From Sporolactobacillus spathodeae (GTDB taxonomy: Bacteria; Bacillota; Bacilli; Bacillales; Sporolactobacillaceae), in the NCBI RefSeq assembly GCF_016908935.1, contig NZ_JAFBEV010000001.1, forward strand, positions 124,001 through 188,000: 64,000 nucleotides of DNA. Direction: 5' to 3'. Positions within the stretch are counted from its first letter, which is position 1; every line of letters starts with the position of its first letter. The notes below the pieces were generated by a model. It was not told where the DNA came from, made no database searches, and saw only the letters and a list, made by a program, of their open reading frames with translations. This document shows positions 21,885-30,159 of this stretch, in pieces. A program made the position numbers and the translations under genes.

Positions 21885-21932
21885 GTTATTAGAAGAGAGA
21901 TAGTGCGCAGAATAAAAAGGAGGCGAGAATCC

Positions 21933-22058
21933 GTGAAACCAAAGAATGTCAGGCGCAGACGTAAAAATTCAATTCGAAAGTGGCTGAAAGAGACCCTTGG
22001 ACAATTGCAGCCCAAGTCGCAGGATGTCCCTTCATCGAATGTGAAGCTGCCGGCATAA
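21933..22058 (+). CDS. Small basic peptide
   Basis: A 41-codon frame starting GTG 21933, 9 bases after AAGGAGG, with a promoter upstream and a hairpin terminator downstream. The N-terminal half is strongly basic (KNVRRRRKNSIRKWLK), the rest polar. I recognise no family. Size, charge and full set of expression signals suggest a real small protein, perhaps nucleic-acid or membrane associated; the function is unknown. Confidence 0.5.
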   Translation: MKPKNVRRRRKNSIRKWLKETLGQLQPKSQDVPSSNVKLPA

Positions 22059-22093
22059 CGAAACGTTCAAACAAATGGATGAACAATAAAGAT

Positions 22094-22129
22094 GAGAGAA
22101 ACTTTCTTTGAAGAGAGTTTCTCTCTTTG
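22094..22129 (+). terminator. Terminator after the small basic peptide gene
   Basis: GAGAGAAACT pairs with AGTTTCTCTC, followed by TTTG. It is 36 bases after the stop codon. From here to the spxA promoter (22130-22350) I see only AT-rich sequence. Confidence 0.7.
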
Positions 22130-22350
22130 CGTTTGGATCTTTTTTCAGGGGCGTGAACACATATGGAGATGATGAGAGCGCTATAAAGCATGCGGTTAGA
22201 ATGAGCAATCGAAGCAATTTTTGGGGCGGAAAAATTCTAAGATGAGCCCATTTCATTGATTTGACTATGTGTATAATATGTGACGGTGAGAATTGATTTC
22301 TTTACATATATCGAAGAAAATTCGATGTTAATGTCGAATTATGTGATAAA

Positions 22351-22379
22351 TTGCAAATAAAAAAAGGTATGATTATTAG
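22351..22379 (+). promoter_or_regulatory. Candidate spxA promoter
   Basis: TTGCAA (22351-22356) and TATTAG (22374-22379) are 17 bases apart, about 75 bases before the spxA start. A TATATAATA sequence a little further on could give an alternative -10. Confidence 0.45.
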
Positions 22380-22454
22380 AAGAATTATTATATAATAAAA
22401 ATAGCCTCAGTGATAAACAATTATTCTATCCAAGTATCCAAAGGAGGGTGACAT

Positions 22455-22850
22455 ATGGTTACACTATATACATCTCCAAGCTGCACATCTTGCAGAAAGG
22501 CGAAAGCTTGGCTCAAGGCACATGACATACCGTTCAAAGAGCGCAATATTTTTTCGGAACCGCTTTCCATTGAGGAAATCAAGGAAATTCTGCGAATGAC
22601 TGAAGATGGCACAGATGAAATCATTTCGACACGATCGAAATCTTTTCAAGAATTAAACATACAATTGGATTCCATGTCGATTCAAGACTTATTCGAATTA
22701 ATTCGGGATAATCCTGGACTTTTGCGTCGCCCGATCATGTTGGATGAGAAAAGATTGCAGGTCGGTTACAATGATGATGAAATTCGCCGTTTCCTTCCTC
22801 GGAAAGTTCGCACGTTCCAATTGCAAGAAGCACAGCGCCTTGTTAACTAA
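22455..22850 (+). CDS. spxA: Spx redox-responsive transcriptional regulator
   Basis: A 131-residue ArsC-fold protein that binds the RNA polymerase alpha subunit and redirects transcription during thiol stress. The redox switch Cys10-x-x-Cys13 is intact (SPSCTSC), and the RPI motif (LLRRPIM) near residue 92 is present. Length is the usual 131. ATG 22455 follows AAAGGAGGGTG. Its two usual controllers, MecA/ClpC and the SpxH adaptor for ClpXP, are encoded within 7 kb, as in B. subtilis. Confidence 0.97.
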   Translation: MVTLYTSPSCTSCRKAKAWLKAHDIPFKERNIFSEPLSIEEIKEILRMTEDGTDEIISTRSKSFQELNIQLDSMSIQDLFELIRDNPGLLRRPIMLDEKRLQVGYNDDEIRRFLPRKVRTFQLQEAQRLVN

Positions 22851-22877
22851 ACCGATGCGGTTTCGTGAAATATACTG

Positions 22878-22918
22878 AAGGCCGAAGCGTTCAATTTGAG
22901 AAAACGCTTCGGCCTTTT
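22878..22918 (+). terminator. spxA terminator
   Basis: AAGGCCGAAGCGTT and AACGCTTCGGCCTT form a long stem followed by TTCG. The stem's own T residues may suffice for termination. Confidence 0.85.
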
Positions 22919-22928
22919 CGTGCGTTAA

Positions 22929-23008
22929 GCTGTAGCGATTTTAGGGGCAAGTGAGCAACTGTAGCGCAATAGTTGAAAAAGGACTTGGCTATGCCAAGTT
23001 TTTCTTAT
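22929..23008 (+). repeat. Dispersed repeat copy R4 (short form)
   Basis: A degenerate short copy: GCAAGTGAGCAACTGTAGCG, then CAATAGTTGAAAAAGG and the end hairpin ACTTGGC-TAT-GCCAAGT followed by TTTTCTTA. It starts about 12 bases after the spxA terminator. The remaining bases to 23142 are AT-rich without visible signals. Confidence 0.75.
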
Positions 23009-23142
23009 ATTATTTACAATTACTCACGGAGGCTTTAGTCAAATTATTTACCTCTATTTGAGAAATAATTAAAGCTTTTACAAACAAAAATTATCAATTA
23101 AAAGGCTTTCATATTATTTATTCTTAATGAGTCATGGAACGC

Positions 23143-23823
23143 TCATTTTTCGGACACTTGTCTTGATGTATGAAGATTCATCAGCCAGCCGAGCAATAAA
23201 ACTGAAGCAATAAGTACTAGTGGCAGAAGGTGTGCCAAGCCTTGAACCGCTGAGAGAAGTGGAAGCAGTTTCGGCTCGGAGAGAATCATTTCTGAAGCGG
23301 TATACAGGAGCACAGCTCCTCCCAAATAGACGAGGACAGGGAAATGTTCCATGGCAATTAATATTAGTTTGCTGCCCCATACAATAATGGGCACAGAGAC
23401 AAGGAGGCCAATGGCGATATAGCCGATATGTCCGTGAGCCGCACCAGCAATCGCCAACATATTGTCCAAACCCATGACTATATCTGCAAAGACAATTGTT
23501 CGGACAGCAATAAATAAAGAGGTACCAGCCTGAACATGTATTTTTTCTTCCCTGTTCGTGATCAAACGGAACGCAATCACGATTAGAAAACAGCCACCGG
23601 CGAACAACAAAAAAGGAATATTTAATAATGAGACAACGATAGCTGTCAAGCAGATTCGGACAATGACAGCGATTCCCGTGCCGAGAAAGATCGCTTTATT
23701 CCTTTTTCTTTCTGGTAGTCGTCGGCAGGCAAGGGCAATAACTACTGCGTTATCTCCACCTAATATAATGTCGATAAAGATTATTTTAACGATAAAAAGC
23801 ATGGTTTCGTAATCTAAGGACAT
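23143..23823 (-). CDS. yjbE: TerC family integral membrane protein, YjbE-like
   Basis: A 226-residue protein with about seven membrane segments. The family-defining acidic motifs inside the membrane are present: GGDNAVV near 22-28 and GLDNMLA near 117-123. TerC proteins of Bacillales take part in metal (manganese) export or loading of secreted proteins; the specific metal is not evident here. The start at 23823 lies downstream of AAAGGGG. It is divergent from mecA and has a long structured-looking leader. Location after spxA matches B. subtilis yjbE. Confidence 0.88.
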   Translation of the reverse strand: MSLDYETMLFIVKIIFIDIILGGDNAVVIALACRRLPERKRNKAIFLGTGIAVIVRICLTAIVVSLLNIPFLLFAGGCFLIVIAFRLITNREEKIHVQAGTSLFIAVRTIVFADIVMGLDNMLAIAGAAHGHIGYIAIGLLVSVPIIVWGSKLILIAMEHFPVLVYLGGAVLLYTASEMILSEPKLLPLLSAVQGLAHLLPLVLIASVLLLGWLMNLHTSRQVSEK

Positions 23824-24257
23824 AGCGAGTACCCCTTTCCGCGGTCACCATTCAAACGTATGCAAACTTGTCCTCAATCATTCCCAAAGACCCGTATTTC
23901 AGATCGGTGTTCTGTTCTATTCAACCGACCGCGACAATAGGATGAATAGGAGCCGATTTGAATTGGTTAATTGCGGAATATTTCAAAAACGTTTGTTTAA
24001 CTATTTCATTCATCCCTAATTTATCATACAATGAAAGTACGATAAGTTGTCTCATATCCTGAGAAACTGTCAAAGCTTTACATCACCCGAATATTGAGTG
24101 AGGCAGACTTTTTTAGCGTCTTTAGCAGAGCGTTTGATTGCTGTCATGAAGAGGGCAAGTAAAGAAAATAAGCAAGTCATGACCTAAGAAGTCGCAAAAT
24201 AAAATCCAGTTCCTAAGTCACTCCCCAAACTCATCGATAAAGAAGGGAGAGAGTATG
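23824..24257. other. Intergenic region between yjbE and mecA
   Basis: About 430 bases with no credible gene. The yjbE side holds its ribosome site and two distant complementary segments (CGCGGTC at 23840-23846 against GACCGCG at 23927-23933). The rest is AT-rich and should contain both promoters, but no element is clear enough to name. Confidence 0.5.
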
Positions 24258-24953
24258 ATGAAGATTGAGCGAATTAATGAAAATACACTGAAGTTTTATA
24301 TTAGCTATCTAGACATTGAGGATCGCGGATTTGATATTGAGGAAATATGGTTTAATAAGGAACGAAGCGAAGAATTATTTTGGCAAATTATGGATGAAGC
24401 ACATAGTCAAGAATCTTTTTCATTGGAGGGTCCGTTATGGATACGGGTTCAAGCATTGGAAAAGGGAATGGAAATTCTAGTGACTCGAGCGCAGATTTCG
24501 AAAGATGGCGCTAATCTGCAGATTCCTGTATCTCCGGATAAACATCTCGAAATACCCGTACGCAACGATGGTGAATCCGGTTTGGAAGACGGAACAGAGA
24601 CAGATTTGTCAGATGGAGAAAATGATCGCATTGAACAGACAGAGGATGACAGTCCAAATCTTACTTTTATTATTGAATTTAAAGATATTGAAGATCTGAT
24701 TACGCTTAGTCATGCTTTAGATTTGCAAGATCAGACCGCGTCTATTCTTTACGCCTATCACAATAAATATTATCTTCAAGTCATTTTCTCGGAAGACTCT
24801 GAAGAAGAGGAACAAGATGCGTTGCTTAGCCGTATTTTGGAGTATGGTTTGGATACTGGTGTCACTGAATCCGTTATTGAAGAATATGGCAAGAAGATCA
24901 TTGCTGAGCAGGCTTTGCAGCTCTTGAAAGCAAAATTTCCGCGCTTGAATTAA
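24258..24953 (+). CDS. mecA: MecA adaptor protein for ClpCP
   Basis: A 231-residue adaptor that delivers ComK and other substrates to ClpC and is needed for ClpC assembly. The N-terminal substrate domain opens MKIERINENTLKFYISY, matching B. subtilis MecA; an acidic linker (about 95-135) leads to the C-terminal ClpC-binding domain, here DLITLSHALDLQ through EEYGKKIIAEQAL. ATG 24258 matches the homologue and is 8 bases from AAGGGAG; ATG 24255 also exists. A terminator follows. Confidence 0.95.
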   Translation: MKIERINENTLKFYISYLDIEDRGFDIEEIWFNKERSEELFWQIMDEAHSQESFSLEGPLWIRVQALEKGMEILVTRAQISKDGANLQIPVSPDKHLEIPVRNDGESGLEDGTETDLSDGENDRIEQTEDDSPNLTFIIEFKDIEDLITLSHALDLQDQTASILYAYHNKYYLQVIFSEDSEEEEQDALLSRILEYGLDTGVTESVIEEYGKKIIAEQALQLLKAKFPRLN

Positions 24954-24960
24954 ATACGCA

Positions 24961-25001
24961 AAATGGACAGATAAATTTTCTTTCCTCTCTGTCCATTTTT
25001 T
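24961..25001 (+). terminator. mecA terminator
   Basis: AAATGGACAGA at 24961-24971 pairs with TCTGTCCATTT at 24988-24998, followed by further T residues. Confidence 0.9.
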
Positions 25002-25044
25002 GTGGCTTTCTGGTGGAAAAATTTGTTTTTTTAAGGGATAAGAA

Positions 25045-25160
25045 TGAGCAAAGGTGCGAGACACCTGTGGGAAAAGCGAGCCAAGTGAGACCCCGCAGAT
25101 TCTCGCTTGTCTGAGGAGACGCGCGGCGCCCGCGGCAAGCGAGCAGCCGAGGCATAGATT
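25045..25160 (+). repeat. Dispersed repeat copy R5 (long form, type-gamma left end)
   Basis: The core from TGTGGGAAAAGCGAGCC to AGCGAGCAGCCGA is nearly identical to R2 over about 80 bases, including CTCGCTTG...CAAGCGAG. The right-end hairpin is absent: the copy stops about 5 bases before the coiA ribosome site AGGAGG (25165-25170), so coiA directly follows the repeat. Confidence 0.9.
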
Positions 25161-25178
25161 TCTTAGGAGGTGATGCTG

Positions 25179-26387
25179 TTGCTTGTGGCTCTTCTGGAAA
25201 ATGGTACGCAGTTCTCGCTCTTGTCAGTAAATAAGACAAGAGATGAGTTGCTTCGCGATCGCAAGAAGCATCAGTTTTTTTGCCCAGTCTGCAAGAGTCA
25301 ATTGTGCCTGAAAATAGGGACAATGAAAAAACCGTATTTTGCGCATTATCCTGACAGCGATTGTCAAGTGCATGGTGAACCAGAAACTGACCAGCATTTA
25401 CGCGGAAAAGAAGATTTATATTTATGGACCATTCGAAATGGTCGAAAGGCTGAACTGGAATACTATTTAAAGACTTTGAAACAAAGAGCGGATATCTTCT
25501 TACATGGTATTGAACCGATTGCAATTGAGTACCAATGCAGCGATATTCCTGAAGACGTTCATTTACGTCGAACCTGTGGGTATTGCCATTCTGGTATTCT
25601 TCCTATCTGGATTTTTGGCAGCAACAGGATTAGATTTAGAAAAGACCGATTGATTCTCTCAGCGTTTGAAACCAGTTCGATCCGACGCGCGCCCCCGTCC
25701 GTGCAAAAAAGCCACTCTCTTTTTTCTTCTTCGTATTATATTTGCTTTTATGATCCGCATCGAAAACTATTTATATTTTTTTCAAATATCCACTCCTGTA
25801 CAAAAACCTCTTTTATTTCCCAAGAAATAGATCTGCCTCTTGATCAGGTACATCCTTATCAATTGTTTTATCCGGATTTTCAATCGCCAATCAATAATTT
25901 AATTGAACGCTGGGTGCAACAAAAAAAGAAACAGCGTCTCAATGTCTATCGGAAAGTCAGCAATGAGGAGGATTGGCTACGCAGACAGGCTTACCAATGG
26001 CACTTTACTTTCTCTATGTACCCGGCATTCTGCGGGATTCCCCATGAACAGTATATTCACTTTAAAAATCCCCCTTATCTTTGGCAAACTTGGATCTGCT
26101 ATATACTTGAAAAAGCTAGAGGACACTGGATAACTATCCCACAAATTATTCAGGTGACTGTCCGAAAAGGTGGTCAAGCGCTTTTTACGATGCGCCGACT
26201 TCCGCTTGTTTCTGAATCCAGAATTGACTTGATTCTGGCAGTCTATCTTGAACAACTTGTGGCGTTACATCTTGTTGCGAAAAAACAGCAGGCTTATTCC
26301 TATATAGGAGAAAGCATCCGTTATATGACGTCACTTGACCACTTGTTAAAACAAGACAGACTCTATATTCAAAAATTGGACAAATAG
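25179..26387 (+). CDS. coiA: CoiA competence protein
   Basis: A protein of about 402 residues of the CoiA family, needed for processing or recombination of incoming DNA during natural transformation. It has a zinc-finger-like CPVCKSQLCLKIG near 36, the HFAHY-type PYFAHYPDSDC near 56, and a nuclease-like core with GKEDLYLW and IEYQCS near 85-125. TTG 25179 is chosen: 8 bases after AGGAGG, and the product then begins MLVALLENG like other CoiA proteins. The upstream sequence is a repeat copy, so the promoter lies inside the repeat or transcription reads through from mecA. Confidence 0.9.
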   Translation: MLVALLENGTQFSLLSVNKTRDELLRDRKKHQFFCPVCKSQLCLKIGTMKKPYFAHYPDSDCQVHGEPETDQHLRGKEDLYLWTIRNGRKAELEYYLKTLKQRADIFLHGIEPIAIEYQCSDIPEDVHLRRTCGYCHSGILPIWIFGSNRIRFRKDRLILSAFETSSIRRAPPSVQKSHSLFSSSYYICFYDPHRKLFIFFSNIHSCTKTSFISQEIDLPLDQVHPYQLFYPDFQSPINNLIERWVQQKKKQRLNVYRKVSNEEDWLRRQAYQWHFTFSMYPAFCGIPHEQYIHFKNPPYLWQTWICYILEKARGHWITIPQIIQVTVRKGGQALFTMRRLPLVSESRIDLILAVYLEQLVALHLVAKKQQAYSYIGESIRYMTSLDHLLKQDRLYIQKLDK

Positions 26388-26407
26388 AGACTATGGGGAT
26401 TCTATTT

Positions 26408-26436
26408 TTGCGCAGAATGGAAAAAAGCGGTACGAT
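26408..26436 (+). promoter_or_regulatory. Candidate pepF promoter
   Basis: TTGCGC (26408-26413) and TACGAT (26431-26436) are 17 bases apart, between the coiA stop and the pepF start. Confidence 0.5.
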
Positions 26437-26512
26437 AGCATTAGATTTCTACTCGTATACCAGTGTGCAATCACGCTTGGTGTCAGGAAACATTGAAGGT
26501 GGGGGTGTTTGT

Positions 26513-28327
26513 ATGGCTGATAAAAAAACAACAGTTCTTCCTACTCGAGATCAAATTCCAGTACAAGAAAAATGGGATTTGGAAGCGATCTTTCCAAGTG
26601 TTGCGGCATGGGAGACAGCATTCAATATGGTCAAGGATCGAATGGAAGAAGCAGAGACCTATAAAGGCAAGATCGGCCAATCTGCTGATAATTTGTATGC
26701 GCTACTGAAAAAACAGGATGAACTAACTGAATTGCTTTATAAAGTTTACGTTTATGCGCATATGAAAAATGATCAAGATACAGCAGACTCGACTTTTCAG
26801 GCCCTGCATGATCGTGCGGGCAATCTGGCAACCATCGTTGGCAGCCGGCTTGCATTTGTTGTACCAGAAATACTTGCTATTACTCCGGAAGAACTTGACC
26901 GTTTCTTCAATGATAGTGAACCGCTACGGCTCTACCGTCATGCCATCGATGAAATTACACGGACTCGTCCCCATGTGCTTGATGCTGAAAAAGAGGCCCT
27001 GCTCGCTGCCGCAGGTGATGTGACAGATGCATCACAAACCACGTTCGGCATGCTGAATAATGCAGATCTAAAATTTCCGACCATTACGGATGAAAACGGC
27101 GATGCCGTTGAAATTACCCACGGGCGCTATGGACGATTTATGGAGAGTGAAAATCGGCGTGTCCGCAAGGAGACATTTGAAGGCATCTACAAAACGTATG
27201 GCGCGTTTAAAAATACATTGGCCGCAACATTAAGCGGCCAAGTCAAACGGGATAATTTTTATGCGTCCGCAAGAAACTATATTAGTGCAAGGGAAGCTGC
27301 TCTTTTTGCTAATCATATACCGGAGTCGGTTTATGATAATTTAGTCGAAACGATTCATAAAAATATGCCATTGATGTACCGCTATGTCACGCTGCGAAAG
27401 AAAGCCCTAAAACTCGATACGCTGCATATGTATGATCTTTATGCACCGCTTGTTGCCAATGCCAAAATTGAGGTCACATACGATCAAGCAAAGGACCTCG
27501 TGCTAAAGGGGCTTGCCCCGCTTGGTGAAGATTATCTCGAAGTCATTCGCGAAGGATTAAAAAAACGCTGGATCGATGTCCGTGAAACACAAAATAAACG
27601 AAGCGGCGGTTATTCTAGCGGCAGTTACGGAACGATGCCTTATATTCTTCTGAACTGGCAGGACAATATCAATAGTACCTTTACTTTGGCTCATGAGCTT
27701 GGTCATTCGATGCATAGTTATTACTCACGAACCAGTCAGCCATATCCGTATGCCGACTATTCAATCTTTGTTGCAGAAGTGGCCTCAACTTGCAATGAGG
27801 CTTTATTGAATCATTACTTGCTTGAGCATACAGACGATAAGAAAACAAAGCTTTATTTGCTGAATAATCAGTTGGAGGGCTTTAAAGCGACTGTTTTTCG
27901 GCAGACAATGTTTGCTGAGTTTGAACATATCATTCATCAAAAGGCACAGGAAGGTGTCGCTCTGACCGCTGACTTCTTGACCCAAACGTACTATGATTTA
28001 AATAAGTTGTATTTCGGTACAGATATCGTTGTTGATGAACAGATTGGCTTGGAGTGGGCGAGAATTCCACATTTTTATTATAATTACTATGTTTATCAGT
28101 ATGCGACCGGTTACAGCGCTGCCTCAGCGTTGTCCCGACAGATTCTTGAGGAAGGCGCGCCAGCGGTTGCACGTTATAAAAATTATTTGAAATCCGGAAG
28201 CTCGGATTATCCGATTAATGTGCTGAAGAAGGCAGGCGTCGATATGGCTGATCCGAAGTCAATTCAGCAAGCGATGGATGTATTTGAAAATGTCTTAGAT
28301 GAGACAGAATCTTTGCTATTCGATTGA
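26513..28327 (+). CDS. pepF: Oligoendopeptidase F
   Basis: A 604-residue cytoplasmic M3B metallopeptidase that degrades peptides, including products of Opp uptake and signal peptides. The zinc motif HELGH lies at residues 394-398, and the downstream glutamate ligand is in the FVAEVASTCNE segment. ATG 26513 follows GGTGGGGG; the open frame extends 40 codons upstream without a ribosome site. It follows coiA as in B. subtilis. A very strong terminator follows. Confidence 0.95.
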   Translation: MADKKTTVLPTRDQIPVQEKWDLEAIFPSVAAWETAFNMVKDRMEEAETYKGKIGQSADNLYALLKKQDELTELLYKVYVYAHMKNDQDTADSTFQALHDRAGNLATIVGSRLAFVVPEILAITPEELDRFFNDSEPLRLYRHAIDEITRTRPHVLDAEKEALLAAAGDVTDASQTTFGMLNNADLKFPTITDENGDAVEITHGRYGRFMESENRRVRKETFEGIYKTYGAFKNTLAATLSGQVKRDNFYASARNYISAREAALFANHIPESVYDNLVETIHKNMPLMYRYVTLRKKALKLDTLHMYDLYAPLVANAKIEVTYDQAKDLVLKGLAPLGEDYLEVIREGLKKRWIDVRETQNKRSGGYSSGSYGTMPYILLNWQDNINSTFTLAHELGHSMHSYYSRTSQPYPYADYSIFVAEVASTCNEALLNHYLLEHTDDKKTKLYLLNNQLEGFKATVFRQTMFAEFEHIIHQKAQEGVALTADFLTQTYYDLNKLYFGTDIVVDEQIGLEWARIPHFYYNYYVYQYATGYSAASALSRQILEEGAPAVARYKNYLKSGSSDYPINVLKKAGVDMADPKSIQQAMDVFENVLDETESLLFD

Positions 28328-28413
28328 GTAAGATTAGATAAATTTGACGAAGGCTGAGTCTAAGTTTTTCTTATGCTTAATTCCTCTGAAATTTTATACA
28401 GACTTCACGTATA

Positions 28414-28451
28414 AAAAAGGGCTTGGAATCCTGCGATTCCAAGCCCTTTTT
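28414..28451 (+). terminator. pepF terminator
   Basis: A 17-bp perfect stem (AAAAAGGGCTTGGAATC with its complement) closes a CTGC loop, and the right arm ends in TTTTT. Confidence 0.95.
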
Positions 28452-28457
28452 GCTTAA

Positions 28458-28563
28458 AAGATAGCTATTTTTTAAATTTAATGTTGTTTTGCTACCCAAA
28501 AGCAATGTGTGAGTCATCTGCGGGAACACTGAGCAGCGGAAGCGAATGTATTGCAAAAAAGGG
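28458..28563 (+). repeat. Dispersed repeat copy R6 (short form, type-alpha left end)
   Basis: Starts seven bases after the pepF terminator with ATAGCTATT...AAATTTA and GCAATGTGTGAG, continues CTGCGGGAACACTGAGCAGC and GGAAGCGAATGTATTGCAAA. The GC-rich middle is missing. A stretch of about 50 unrelated bases separates it from its right-end hairpin at 28615-28643. Confidence 0.8.
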
Positions 28564-28614
28564 TAAAGCATTCAGCAGAATTTAATATGCAAAAAAATAA
28601 GACTCAGCTGTGTC

Positions 28615-28643
28615 CCAAGGACTTAGCTAAGCCAAGTTTTTTA
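28615..28643 (+). repeat. Right-end hairpin of repeat R6
   Basis: AAGGACTTAGCTAAGCCAAG then TTTTTTAGTT. It matches the shared right end of the family and overlaps the stop codon (TTA on this strand) of the small minus-strand membrane gene at 28641-28808. Confidence 0.7.
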
Positions 28644-28808
28644 GTTACGATTTCTCTGCCAGGTAAGTAGGCGAATGGTCAGCAGTAGGCTAAAGAAAAG
28701 AAAACATCCGGTTAGTAGCAACGATTCAAGATGCATCAGTCCGAGCAAAAAATGATACATACTGAAAATCAAAAGAAGCGTCAGAGGAATCAAAGCCAAT
28801 TGTTTCAC
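28641..28808 (-). CDS. Small hydrophobic membrane protein
   Basis: A 55-codon frame starting GTG 28808, 8 bases after AAGGGAG. Nearly the whole product is hydrophobic, with two helices (about 4-24 and 29-49) and a basic end (WQRNRN). I recognise no family. It lies between pepF and spxH on the spxH strand, 54 bases after the spxH stop, so it may be cotranscribed with spxH. The repeat hairpin beneath its stop codon is the only visible terminator. Confidence 0.5.
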   Translation of the reverse strand: MKQLALIPLTLLLIFSMYHFLLGLMHLESLLLTGCFLFFSLLLTIRLLTWQRNRN

Positions 28809-28862
28809 AATGCCCGCTCCCTTCAGTTTCGGAACACGTTTTCTCTTTAGAATTATGACAGG

Positions 28863-29759
28863 CTACTGACAAATATGTTTCCAATAGATACCGCTTTTTA
28901 ATTCAACCGGCTGAATGATATTTTTAAGCTGTAATTTGCGCAATTCTTTAAGTGTTTCTTCCTCAGTCCAGTCGTATACAACGGATACTTCCCTTGTTGT
29001 CAGAAAGAGTTCCGTAGCGAAGAAATCAACTAAAGTCGGATGCGGTGCCGCCTGTACTCTGTGCTGGATCAATTCTTTTAAAATTTGCACATAAACTGCA
29101 TAGTCGTATCTACCGCTTACCTTTATTGATTCTGATTCCGCAGCCGGTGTTGAAAAGACAAGGGAAGGCAGTTCAGTTATCGATAGCTCATTTGCCAGCT
29201 TACGATCCGACTGAATCGCTTTGATCGATCGACAGGAATGAAAATCCGTCTGAAATTCCTCTAGATTTAATTGAGTCATTGCTGCTGCCTCAAGAAAATC
29301 ATCAAATTGACAGAGTCCCTCTTTGCGAAGAAAAATTTGCTCGCGAATCCGTCGCAAAAAGCGATGGCTGGCGTTTTGTCCCTGAAATTCGGCTGCTTTA
29401 ATCGCTAAGGCAACTGCGTAAGGAGAGGGCGGGTTTTCGAACCAGATATCGCTGTCGCAACACATCCCGGTAAGTCTCGCGCATTTATCCCACTCCTCAG
29501 CAATGGTCTTGGCATGGTAGAATTGGTAGCGATTCGCTGTGTCATGCCTTGTCGTTAGAATATATCGTATTGTAAAGAAATCATGATATTCGAGAATAAG
29601 CTTTTTCATCAGCGGCTCAATACCCCAACATTCTGGGCAAAGTGGATCAATAAAGCAGAGAATCTCGACCTTTGAGAAATGAGTGTTGCTTTGCATAATG
29701 GAGCACGTCATATTTTCTCGAGTTCCTTCACAAAATGTATGTTCTCTATGAAGTGTCAT
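28863..29759 (-). CDS. spxH: SpxH/YjbH, DsbA-like adaptor for Spx degradation by ClpXP
   Basis: A 298-residue protein with a thioredoxin/DsbA-like fold. The CxxC pair is Cys41-Pro-Glu-Cys44 in FIDPLCPECWG, as in B. subtilis YjbH (SpxH), which presents Spx to ClpXP. The C-terminal part ends with a winged-helix-like segment (TREVSVVYDWTEEETLKELRKL, in pieces). The start at 29759 follows GAGAGGTGAT by 5 to 8 bases. The N-terminus before residue 28 is longer and Cys-containing (Cys10, Cys19) compared with the core fold. Placement after pepF agrees with B. subtilis. Confidence 0.9.
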   Translation of the reverse strand: MTLHREHTFCEGTRENMTCSIMQSNTHFSKVEILCFIDPLCPECWGIEPLMKKLILEYHDFFTIRYILTTRHDTANRYQFYHAKTIAEEWDKCARLTGMCCDSDIWFENPPSPYAVALAIKAAEFQGQNASHRFLRRIREQIFLRKEGLCQFDDFLEAAAMTQLNLEEFQTDFHSCRSIKAIQSDRKLANELSITELPSLVFSTPAAESESIKVSGRYDYAVYVQILKELIQHRVQAAPHPTLVDFFATELFLTTREVSVVYDWTEEETLKELRKLQLKNIIQPVELKSGIYWKHICQ

Positions 29760-30056
29760 TGATTATCACCTCTCAATTCCCAGGCAGAATTAACCTGTTT
29801 CTCATCATTTTCATACCGCTGTTTCATGGATCAAGGCGATAATTATTCTTAAGTGAAATGCTAACTTGTCAACTATGCTTTTCACCAATCAAGAAACTTT
29901 CAAAAGATCTTATCTTTTTCAGCTTTCTATATTGTAACAAGAGCGCGAATTGAGGGCAAATAATCGATACTATACGTGTCAGCCTAGAGCAGCTGCAAAC
30001 AAATAGCTATTCTCAATTTGCATATTAATTAATAATTACGACAAAAAGAAAAGCCG
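29760..30056. other. Divergent intergenic region spxH / YitT-type gene
   Basis: About 300 AT-rich bases with no credible coding frame. It must hold the spxH promoter, which I could not assign with confidence. Confidence 0.5.
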
Positions 30057-30084
30057 TTGATTCGGTCGCAGAACGTGCTATAAT
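30057..30084 (+). promoter_or_regulatory. Promoter of the YitT-type gene
   Basis: TTGATT (30057-30062) and a perfect TATAAT (30079-30084) with a 16-base spacer. The leader then contains CCCGTAAAA...TTTTTCGGG, a possible 9-bp stem at about 30092-30120. Confidence 0.7.
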
Positions 30085-30159
30085 TTGAGACCCGTAAAAT
30101 ATTTCTCATGTTTTTCGGGATTTATCGATAACACATTTTGCAAGCAAAGGAAGTAGAGC

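Noticed and set aside
23824-24000. yybP-ykoY manganese riboswitch upstream of the TerC gene
   Set aside because: The conserved core sequences of that riboswitch were looked for on the minus strand and are not present.
24898-25524. Minus-strand frame across repeat R5 and coiA
   Set aside because: It is built from the repeat and the antisense of mecA and coiA; no ribosome site or family match.
26393-26512. N-terminal extension of PepF by 40 codons
   Set aside because: It would cover the promoter candidate; the ribosome site and family start are at 26513.
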